This document shows, in pieces, positions 46,146 to 58,113 of a stretch of DNA of 64,000 nucleotides. How positions within the stretch are numbered: the first letter of the stretch is position 1; every line of letters starts with the position of its first letter. Source of the DNA: Axinella damicornis (taxonomy: Eukaryota; Porifera; Demospongiae; Axinellida; Axinellidae); contig OZ007518.1 of assembly GCA_963931865.1 (NCBI GenBank), forward strand, positions 4,278,955 to 4,342,954. Reading direction: 5' to 3'. A program made the position numbers and the translations under genes. The notes under the pieces were generated by a model. It worked only from the letters and a program-made list of their open reading frames with translations, did not search any database and was not told the origin of the DNA.

Positions 46146-49100
46146 CTGCATGTGATGTACGGTAGAGGTGTCAAAACACATCATGCATGAGAGTACAAAT
46201 GCTCGGGATAAAGTACCACTTTGTAAGCCATTCAACTAAGTATTTAGTACACTCCACGGGAGGGACTTACCTTAACACAGCAACCTTAGTAGGGATACTC
46301 CCTGGGACTTACCCTAACTATACTAAGTAAGCAGGAAACCATTGTTGGTTGGTAACAAGCATAATTCAGTGTGCTACCTAGGTAACGGGACTTGGCATTA
46401 CTGTATTTTGGCATGCAGGATAGCACTATAAGTTTCTCCTTGCCTGAAGGTTCCCAAATTCCATGACTAGGTACATAACAAGAGAAGTGGCTGTACTATT
46501 TTGATGTAAGGTATGCCTGTCTGTCACAGAACCAATGTCCAGTCAGGTGATTGATTCTGAGGTGTCTGATTTGTTAAGGATCACGTGAGTAGCACTAAAG
46601 AGTTTTGATTAACCATGCTGTGAACCAGGGGGGGTGGGACAAGGTCCGTGCGCACGTGGTACAATTAACATTCCATAGGTATAGTGCACAATAATATACA
46701 AGAAGTATGCGGAACTAGCAGACTAGTAACAGCTCTAGCGCCGACTTATCGCTGGGGTTCGATGGGGTTCGATCGCTTTATTGACTTCCTACCTGATGCT
46801 AAACACTTGAGTGCGGTCGACAAGTCTGCATTCGCTGATATTCTGGGTGAGTCTGCATGGTCACTTACATAACTGCTCAGTACAGGCACGTAGTAGTGTG
46901 TAGTGGCTTATACCCAGTTCGGTCACAGTCTTTGCATGGAGGTTACTCTTCAGGATGCATTGAAAGCGCAATGCAGCCTTCTTTCACGGAGAAAAGCAGT
47001 AGAACGACTTTGCATTACGTCATACGAAATGACAGTGCACGTGATCTTGTCCTACCCCCCCTGGCTGTGAACATGCTTCAAATACAACAAATAAGCAAAT
47101 GTTGAGACTTCACCTTTAGCTGCACAGTCAGAATTATCATCCAGGGTCAACAGTTCCCCATCGTCAGCAAGAGGTTCCACCTCAGGTACAAGAGTTGAGT
47201 GGATAAGACTTGAGTTCAACCCATCGTGTTCACTCGGTTGTATAAGAGCCGGATTTGGGAGGTTCAAAAACGAAGATACTTGTGCAAGCAGATCCTGGGA
47301 GGTGTTTGGCGTGATAGCCGTTGGAGACGAGGAGATCTCTTGTCCGGTAGCATTGTGAAGAGAGTTGGCTGCCAGGATCTGTGATGAGAGATTCGTTGCC
47401 TGTGTCAAGAGGGAAGCACTGATCTGGGTAGGCTGAGAGGGTACAGAAACGGAAGAGAGCGGAGAAGTAACACTTTCCAACAACACTGTTGACAGGGAAG
47501 AGTTCAGTGCACTCGGTTGAGATGAGCTACTGGTGGGGGGTGCCTGGTTAGTGTTCACGGCAGCCGCGTTATCAGAGTGACCTGTGCGAGTTGAAGGGAT
47601 TGGCACAATGGTGGGCTTTATTTGGGAAGAGAGGGATCTAGGGGGAATGTTCAGGCTAGAGGCTTGTTGCTGTTTTTGCTGTTGTTGTTGTTGCAATGCA
47701 GCGGCAAGGTTGGTCGTTAGTGGGCTTCCTTTGGGGACAGTAGTTGCCGTGACGACACCGCGGGGGAGAGGATGGACGGGTGTAGGTCCTGCTCCTGCAG
47801 AGACAACGTAATCACAGAAACAATCAATCGATGGACTGACAGTAGTGCTGGGTGATATCCCATTATTCACACCAATATTAGCTTCGTTCCCAGTCTCACG
47901 CCCAGCTTTTTGTCGCTTGCAGTATGATAAAGTGGGGAGGGCCTGATCGATACATTTGCTCACATTAGCATGACGTGATCAAAAATTTCAGAATGAGGAC
48001 GCTACGTTTTTTGTGTTATTCAACCATCTACATGTTCAACGCTCAGTGAGTATGACCATCGTCCCCCGCTAGCTAGATACGTGTAGTATGTTATGTGGTA
48101 CGTTCGGTCTTCTTGCTGTTCTGAGACCCAGTATGCCCACGTTCATTTAGGTCTTTCTACCATCTTTCGACCATTGACGTCACTTATGTGAGGAAATGTA
48201 CCAGGCCTTCCCCGCTTTACCGTACTGCAAGCGACAAAGAGCTGGGCTTGGGACTGGGAACGAGGCAATATGCCATCATGTATTATAATGCCTTTTCTTT
48301 CAAGCTCACCATGGTGACTGTGCCTGGCAGTGGCCCAGCAGCACTAGAATTAATGAAGTGTAAAGTGACCAAACTGTGACCTGAAGTGTTCTGCATTTGG
48401 ATTCCACTAACTAGCCCATATCAGTGATTACCTTGGCAGGCGTACTGTAGCACACACTCACGCTGAGCTCGGAAAGGTGATGCCAGCACCCTAGCAGGCA
48501 AAGCGTTATACAGAGAACCCTCTCCCAGACGAGATGACAGAGCCCAGCACGCACTCACCCTGGGCTTGAGGCCAGCACCCTAGCATGCAGTGTTATACAG
48601 AGAACCCTCTCCCAGACAAGATGACAGGGCCCAGCACACACTCACCCTGAGCCCAGAGAGGTGAGACCAGCACCCTAGCATGCAAACGGTTATACAGAGA
48701 ACCCTCTCCCAGACAAGCTAGGGAAAAGGCCTAGCACGCACTCACCCTGAGCCAGGAGAGGTGAGTCCAGCACCCTAGCATGCAAAGGGTTATACAGAGA
48801 ATCCTCTCCCAGACAAGGGCACAGACCCAGCACACACTCACCCTGAGCCCGGAGAGGTGAGGCCAGCACCCTAGCAGCAAGGGATTTGATGTTAGCTGGT
48901 AAACTGGAGTTCGGAGGGAGGTTCTTCTGTAAGGTGGAGAGAAGTGTCTGTGCGTTCTTGATGTTGCTTGCCACGTGTAGTAGGTTGAGCGAGTTGGACA
49001 GCAGCTGGGAGCCACTCCCGTCCCCAGGACCTGCAGGCAGAGGTGGGAGAGTATGATGGCGAGATGAAGCTGGTGAAGGTATACATTGTACATGTAGCAC

Positions 49101-52100
49101 ATACAATATTTTGAGCCAGTTTCAGCGGCGTTCTAGTCTAGCTGCTAGACCCTCCCCCCCCCCCCCCGAAGTTACATGCTCTTACTCCAGGGGGTGCGAC
49201 CTACTTATGCGCTCTTGCCAACCTGCAACAACAGCTTGCAGCTTTCCTAGCTAGCTAGACTAGAAGACAATTAAAAACGTGGTTTCTGACGGCAGATTTG
49301 TTCAATCAACCTGACTCAATTTCATTATACCTTGCATTTCTAAGGTAGTACCGTCACTGCAGGCGCACTAAATCAATTTAGCTCCACATGAATGCTGTCA
49401 CTGTGGTACAAATTGGTTATACCACACCCACTCAGAAGTTACGTTATTATAGCACTAGTGCTATAAATCACGTAACTTCCTCGTTCGTGGTCACGGTATA
49501 ACCTACCTATATATATTTGTTACACTTTCATGCTCTTTTGGGATATACATGTATCAAACCCTGAGATTCAGAAAGCTAAATTGTGGTAATCAAAATGACA
49601 TCATAACCAGGCTACAGCAAAGCTAACACACATGATGCATGCACAAAGTTACCGACATTCCAGGGGCGACATTCCAGGGGGTTGTTTGGGCTGTTTCTGT
49701 ATACCAATGACTTGTATGTATGTATATACATTTATACTCTGAGCTAAAGTAAACGTTTGGTGAAACGATGTCGTCTCTACAGTTGAAGAAGGACATACAC
49801 ATTTCAAGCCAAACAGACGAACGGTGCCAACAGCACAGCGGCCTGAGAGTGGTCTTGTTGGTAGGCACCCTTCGCATGAAAGCCTCCAATGGTCATTCCG
49901 CACTTTACCTTTGACAGATGTTTTGCTCTCCAAATTGGCACCAGAGGCAGCCATGGCTGAGCGAGGTTTGCTCCCTTCTCCGGCCAAGTGCTCGGCAGTA
50001 GCCTTCCTCCCTTCCCTGGCTCTCTCACCGGACCTCTCTGCCTTTGCCTGGGCCTGTGGAGGAAGGGGGAACTTACAACGTACACATAGAGTAGCCTCGT
50101 TCCTAGGCCTCTACCACAGCTTTTGGCGCTTGCAGTACAAAAATCGCGGAGAAGGCCTGGAAGGGTTTCGCACGTGATGCGTGCCGCTGCTGATGTCACG
50201 GATTCCGTTAATACATACTCACAGTATTCAACTTGCTATCGCCTGTTCCAGAGACGCTACAGAGACCAGACAAACTCCAGAGGAGAGGCAGGTCCTACCT
50301 ATACAACATACCTCGATTTGAAACAAAACCGCTGAGAGATGGCTGCAATACAACGGTTATAACTTCGAAACGCTTTGACTGTTCACTCCGTGCAGTGAGC
50401 CATCGCTCTGGAAAGTACAACACTCGCAGCTCAACACTACTTTGAAGGTAAGACTTCTAGCTTGGATAAGTCGGTGTGGCTCTCTTCTGGCCGTTGACTT
50501 GTCTCCGTATGCGATCGTAGCTAGTGTACTATTACATAGTGGTCTTGAACGGATGACGTTTTATGACGGTCGCGGCACGCATCACGTGCGAAACCCTTAC
50601 AGGCCTTCTCCGCGATTTTCGTACTGCAAGCAACAAAAGCTGTGGTAGAGGCCTGGGAACGAGGCTACACATAGAGAACGTTATCGGTTATCGTATATAC
50701 ATAATTCATATTCGGATGTGGGTGTGACCCTCCATCGATAGTGTGGATCAATCTCACTGCGTGTTTCAAGTTTGGTGCTACTCTCTTGTTTGGCTCGGAG
50801 CCATAACCTGGAACAGCTATAATCGGAAACGCATTATTGGACGCCGCTCATGATTGCTTCTCTGAAGCAGTGTTTGGCGATATTTGTGTAGCCTGGAGAA
50901 GGCCTGATTAGTGTTGTTGTAGCTGCCTCAGGAGCTGAGGGGTGTCATTTGAATGTTGAGCCAACAGTCAAATAACACCCCACGTCTTGCCCTCTTTGAT
51001 CGGACAGTGGATTTCACCGTGCTTTTAGAATGGATGCCGTGAACGCCTCTCCAGAGTCATGATGTAGAAATCACTGGAATGTACAGCCTCTTAGCAGAAC
51101 AATGGTACATGTACAAGTCCGGTGTAAAAACAAAGACCTGTATTCGGACAAACCTATTCTCAGACCAGCTATTTCCTGAAACTCAATAAAGTACGGATAC
51201 GAAGGCTCTAGCCATACTACAATTCAGCACTGCGAATCCATTACAGCAGATGCTGTTGCTTAACCTTCGTGTGTCTGAAGATACGTTCGATCGCGAGACC
51301 ACAGTGTTCCATCGTGCTGGCGTGTCAATGGAAAGATGGCGGATGTTTTCAGCAGCAGGAATGTTACAGCAGCCAAAATATGAGTGGACATCTGCTTGCA
51401 GAACAACCAAAGCACATTGTCTGACAAATAATAAATTTGTCAGATAATTGCGTCTATTTTCAAGGCTGCTTTTAGCACAAAGGATTCTCAACACATCAGC
51501 GTTGTCAGCTGGCATTTTGCTTGCTTACTACCGCATCTAGTAGGTTTTATATTGAGTACATGTATATGCCTCCACCCAGAAAGTAATTAAATTTCAATCA
51601 AGGCTTTCAGTTAATGCCAGCTGAAAAATGTGCCTTGAAATGGAAGAATGGGGCAGAACAGAGATGCTCACACTGTAGAACAATCGTTAATAAACAGAAC
51701 AGGAACTTTTGCTGACCGCTACAGTACATGTACGTATGTACCATAGTGGAGCGTTATTAGGTGCATGCACCTATAACTACAGTACATGTACATGTACGTA
51801 TGTACCATAGTGGAGCGTTATTAGGTGCATGCGCCTATAACTACAGTACATGTACGCATGTACCATAGTGGAGCGTTATTAGGTGCATGTGCCTATAACT
51901 CCAGGAAGGAAATATGCGCCTATAAGTGAGATGCGCTTAATAGCGAATGGCATTCCTTGAATAGGAATTGCACTTCAATTCGAATTATAGCAATCCGTAG
52001 GATCGGAATTGGCAGAGTTTCTGGACGAAGACAGCAGCGCTTAACATGTAGCGAGTACCTGGGACGACAGGCGAACCTGTGCCTAACAGTGAGTATGTGC

Positions 52101-55100
52101 CTATAAGTGAGCTAGTTGCGCCCAATAACGTGTGACTATGGTATGTGCCTATAAGTGAGCTGCACCTAGCAACGGGTCACTATGGTTACCTGTTCCTTTG
52201 CTTCTTTCTGTTGCTTTTCTATCATTTTCTGTCTTGCGCATACCCTCTCAGCTACGGACTGGAGGATGTCCTCCGCATCTTGAGAGCTGCCCTGAGCCTT
52301 TGCCTGTTCAAGGGCATTCACTACACAGGGGTGGGAGGGAAGGAGAGGATGGTGGGAGGGGTGAGAGGGGAGGAGAGGACGGTGGGAGGGGGGAGAGGAT
52401 GGTGGGATGGGAGGAGAGGACGGTGAGAGGGGAGGAGAGGATGGTGGGAGGGGAGGAGAGGACAGTGGGAGGGGAGGGGGTGGGAGGAGAGAAGTGGGTG
52501 GGAGGGGAGATGTGGGAGGCAGGAGGGGTGGGAGGAGAGGAGGGGAGTGGGAGCAGAGAAGAGGGGCGTGGGAGGGGAGGTCAGGGCACAGGACAGGGGA
52601 GGAGATAAATGGGGGGGGGGGGGGGGGGGGAGAATGGAGATGGGAGAGGAGGAAAAATGGGGGAAGGGGGAGTGTGAAAGAGACATATGAGGGAGGGGCA
52701 GTTGAGGTAGAAGAACGTAGAGGGAGAGAGGGAGGAGAAAAAGAGATAGTCGAAGGGGAGAGAGGAGAGGGGAAGGAGGAGAGTATGTGGACAAAATAGG
52801 AGGGAGTGAAAGGGGGGACATATAGGAGTGAGGAGAGGGAGAGAAAAGGGGGGAGGAGATTGGGGAGGGGAGAGAAGGGAGAACGGAGATGAGACACACG
52901 CGAGAAGGAGAAACAGTAAAGTACATGTGTAGGGAGAAGTGAAGGTTTCACACACAATTCTTCTCCACATACCGACCCACCTCCACACACCGACCCACAT
53001 ACACTGACCCACCTCCATACACCGACCCACCTCCACACACTGACCCCACTAACCCACCTCCACACACCGACCCACCTCCACACAACACACTGATGTCGTC
53101 CACACACCGACCCACCTCCACACACCGACCTCCTCCACACACTGACCTCCTCCACACACTGACCCACCTCCACGCACTGACCCACCTCCATGCACCGACC
53201 CACCTCCACACACTGGCCCACCTCCACACACCGACCCACCTCCACACACTGACCCACCTCCACGCACTGACCCACCTCCACACACTGACCCACCTCCACA
53301 CACTGACCCACCTCCACACACCGACCCACCTCCACTGACCCACCTCCACACACCGACCCACCTCCACTGACCCACCTCCACACACTGACCCACCTCCACA
53401 CACTGACCCACCTCCACACACCGACCCACCTCCACTGACCCACCTCCACACACCGACCCACCTCCACACACCGACCCACCTCCACTGACCCACCTCCACT
53501 GACCCACCTCCACACACTGACCCACCTCCACACACTGACCCACCTCCATGCACCGACCCACCTCCACACACTGGCCCACCTCCACACACCGACCCACCTC
53601 CACACACTGACCCACCTCCACGCACTGACCCACCTCCACACACTGACCCACCTCCACACACTGACCCACCTCCACACACCGACCCACCTCCACTGACCCA
53701 CCTCCACACACCGACCCACCTCCACTGACCCACCTCCACACACTGACCCACCTCCACACACTGACCCACCTCCACACACCGACCCACCTCCACTGACCCA
53801 CCTCCACACACCGACCCACCTCCACACACCGACCCACCTCCACTGACCCACCTCCACTGACCCACCTCCACACACTGACCCACCTCCACACACTGACCCA
53901 CCTCCACACACTGACCCACCTCCACACACTGACCCACCTCCACACACTGACCCACCTCCACACACCGACCCACCTCCACACACCGACCCACCTCCACTGA
54001 CCCACCTCCACACACTGACCCACCTCCACACACTGACCCACCTCCACACACTGACCCACCTCCACGCACAGGCCCATCTCACACACACTTACCCTGCTCC
54101 TCCAGAACCTCATTCTTCAGCTCAAGGTCATCAATCTCACCCTGCAGATCCAAATAATTGACATGGATGAAACTACTATATGTCCAGGAAAATGAGTTCC
54201 TTGCGTCATAATAATCACTGCTAACCACACTCATGCATTTCACAGCTAGCAGGAGTGCATCGAGCCGGCAAAGACGGTGAGGGAGCACTATAGACAGCAA
54301 ATTCAAACATGGCAGCCGGATGCTAATTTTAGCAACAACCAAATATGGAAAGGTAGCAGCATGAGCATGCAAACCGGCATTTGTAGGGTCCTGAGATGCA
54401 GTCAAACAGCGATTCGCAGCTTCAATCCTATCCTGCAACAACCTTCGCACCGCAGCAGATAACGGCGAGCTTCTCGTCCACTTGTATTGGTATTGTTCTT
54501 CTGAATCCAGGAGACTTACTCTGTAGAGGATTGGTCTGTCCGTACGTCTCCGCTCAGTATCCGTAGTACTCTTACTCGAAGCAACATACTGTGGGCCGCT
54601 TCTTTCTCCTTGTTCTGCTTCCCTAGCTAGCTTGCTCTCTGGCTATTCACGTGATTTAAGCTGATTTAATGTAATGTTACGTCATAGAAATCCATATACG
54701 GAAACTAGAATACATCCGCCCTGTTTGAATTTCGCCGTCTATACAGTGCATACGCAAAGTCACATGCTCCCTCACTGCCTTCAGCGGCTCAATGTGCTCC
54801 TGCTGCTAGCCAGACTCATGCATATCACTGCTAACCAGATTCACGAGCATACCAGCGCTAACCAGACTAACCAGGACTCTAGGCTATATATGGTGTCAAT
54901 TGAGGATCCACAGCGACTGTTTGCACTCAACTGCAAGAAGTACATCAAAAACCAAGAGGACACAACAGGCTAGTGTCTCTAGGACCTCCACTCTAGGCTA
55001 TGGTAACTATCGAAGATCCACAGTGACTCAACTACAAGAGGAGCACTTCAAAGAGCATGAGAATGGAACAGGGCAGCGTGTCTAGTGTTGCCAGAACATG

Positions 55101-57637
55101 GACTCTGAAATGAAGTGCACAGCCGTTTGTGTGGTCTTACAGCATGTGTGTACGTGCTAGCTTCATTCCCGGACCTTCTCACCCCAGCATTTGTCGCTTG
55201 CAGTACCAAAGCGGGGGAAGGCCTGGTAAAACTCATCATGTGCAAGTGACGTAGGTGGATGTAATATGGATGTATGGAGGAGTGGCACATTTCCGAGTAA
55301 ACCGCAAGGCCGTGTGTGTAACGCAAGGCCGTGTGTGTAACGCTTCAACTGGACTAGCGTTCTACAGCGACTGAGCGGTTGACATCGGGCGATCTTGGCA
55401 ACGTTTCTCGGGTTCAGAAAGCTGCCCCACAGCCGTGCAAGAGTCCGAAGCCAGGAAATACAGTGTACAGCCACATTTTGCAGTTCAAACGGCCGACTGT
55501 TGGGTACCTGCAGTGATGAGATGTGCTTGAAAATTTCTACACAACTGTAAGTCTGGGCTGTACATGTATAAACAGCAGCTAGACTACAGCTCGTGTGTAC
55601 TGTGCTACCAGCAAAGCTTTAAAGATGGCCTTGCGGTTTACTCTGGAATGTGCAACTCCTCCATACGTCCATATTCCGTCCACCTACGTCACTTGCACGT
55701 GACGAGTTTCACCAGGCCTTCCCCCGCGTTAGTACTGCAAGCGACAAACGCTGGGGTGAGAACCCCTGGGAATGAGGCTATATACATGCCAGTAATGTAC
55801 TAAACGCAGTTCACCAATGCTGTATCTGCAGGTGAATATACACTTGTACATGCAGTAAAACATGCCCCGGCCAGCAGTTCGCACAAACTATACACCCTAA
55901 TCTCGAGACTGCAAAATTCCATTGCACATTGCTGAGCATATTTTGGATTCCGCTCCGAATTATTCATTTACACTAGTGCTAACACTAGTGCTACTACTTC
56001 TCCGGTTAAAACAACTGTGACCAGACTTGTGACCCTAATCAACACAGGGGTAAAATGTCACATTGTGCCGGTGAGGCGGTGAAGGAGGTACAGCAGGGTC
56101 TATCGATCTTCCTTCGAGTTTTTTTTCTTCACATATATCTCAGTGTAATATACAAGACAATGGCATGATTTCCTCGTCACTACTTGGACAAGGGAAGGGG
56201 CAGCTAATCACCCATCCTTGGTTGATCCCAGGATGGGAGATGATAATAGGGAATCCTGGGATATTTGAAAGGGGGGGGGGGGGATAGCTCTCGATCACCC
56301 ATCCTGGGATAACCTCGGGATGGGAGATGATGCACATGTACAGTAGCGGTCAATACAAAGTTCCCGTAACGTAAGAGGATTACAAGCGTAACGTACTTTA
56401 TGGCTTCCGTAAGGCAAGGGGCGGACTTTATGCAAAATTAGCGTAATTACGCTACTGTTTACAGAGCGCTAGCGTACTATCACGTATGCCGATACTAAAC
56501 GGCATTATATCGTCGTCGTTCCTGGGCAGCAGCGAACAATTCTTGGTTATGCACTAGTGGAAGGTTGCAGCTTCAAGCCAGTCTTTGTCCTGTTGCTGTA
56601 GCTTGTGTAATTTTGCGACGCCGCACGCAGAACGCGGGCATGTGATCGATCGACAATCGTACGATCGTGTTTCCAGGTAGCACTGCTTGTTGCGCTACCT
56701 AGCTTACTAGGATCTGGCTAAAACGTACGTATGAGCTGTAGCAAGGACTTACCTAAAGGCAAGTGGTATCTTTGTGTCAGCAGCGTTCCTCAACTCGCAA
56801 GAGCAGCTGTAGTTGGTGCACGTGGCGAAAATTTGTTGAGTCAGCAAAAACGTACCGTACTACGCAATGTAAACGTAGGCTTACAGTAATTTTAGTACGC
56901 TTGCACAGTAATCACACCGTATTATGCTTACGCTACGGGAACTTTATATTGGCCGCTACTGTACTTAGTACTACACGGACAAGTCCTGGTGTCTCTGGAC
57001 ATGATCATGAGTGCCACCACACTACAGTTTTGCCCCCCTTGAATGATTTTCTAAATGAAACACTGACTAATTTAGCGTGAATGTTCTTGCTTCAGTGTGC
57101 ATGTCCAAGCTATAACCTTAAGCAAGAGCGCATAAGTAGGCACTCCGGGGGCGGGACCTACTTATGCGCTCTTGCCTTAAGATTCGTTTTTCTGCTTCAG
57201 TTCAGTTCCAGAGCATTTAATTTCCAACCTCAGCCAACAAGGAATATATGTGTTGTGCAATGGACGGCCAGAACTCGTGCAAGACCAGCTAAGTAGTGTA
57301 GGCGTTCCTCACCTCCCTGATGGAGCCTCCTTTCTGCAGCTGTCGGATGTACTCCGTGGCCTTGTTCAGGATGTGAGCACGGGACACCTGGGGTGGGAGA
57401 GAAAGACAGGGAGCATGGTTACGAAGAAACCTAATACAGGAGACACTGCTCTATAGCCTCGTTCCCAGGCCCATCCGAAAATTAGAAAGGGGCCTGGTAG
57501 CGCTTCCGTATAATTTCTGTCGACCTATGCCTCGGAAGTGCTACCAGGTCCCTTTTCGATTTTGCGTATGGGGCCTGGGAACGAGGCTAACCGCTCTAGT
57601 CATGCATCTCAATTGTGAATGCCACACAAACCATTTG

Positions 57638-57674
<37 letters not shown>

Positions 57675-58082
57675 ACTACTGGGAGCAATAAACTATTTCA
57701 GAAAACAAGCGACAGTGAAAACTGGAACTCAGGAATATGGAACAGAAGGCAGAACAGAAGTACAAAGGTCAAATGTACACTGCACCAGTATTGCAACACG
57801 GACCACCAAAATATAATTGCTTGAGAAAGCGCTTGTTTCTCAAACCATACATGTACAATGCACTTGAGTAGCTAGCAGTGCCTGCTGTGTGCTGCTCCGA
57901 ATCACTATCAACCAGGGTCAGGTCAAGTCTTGAGAACATGCCGAAAGTACCACCATACGTACTTTCAGATCATTTGATTGCATGTGCTGCAAAATATGTA
58001 CTCCACAAATAAGGATGTTGCTATGTTGAAGCTTCCTACACTAGCATTTCAAAACTGAAAGACAAGTCAGGTGAGCACTGCC

Positions 58083-58113
<31 letters not shown>

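Noticed and set aside
46684..46848. Possible + strand exon ([20 protein letters not shown]) ending at a gtgagt donor
   Set aside because: Only one potential exon, inside a MAX intron, with no partner exon or recognisable domain. Too weak to annotate.
51183..51515. 110-codon ORF in MAX intron 5
   Set aside because: No domain, no conserved copy and no splice context; likely chance.
52166..54088. Very long minus-strand ORFs (up to 640 codons) and a 363-codon ORF at 59698-60789
   Set aside because: They run through 18-bp, 30-bp or CA repeats whose unit lengths avoid stops. Real coding is limited to the short MAX exons embedded there.
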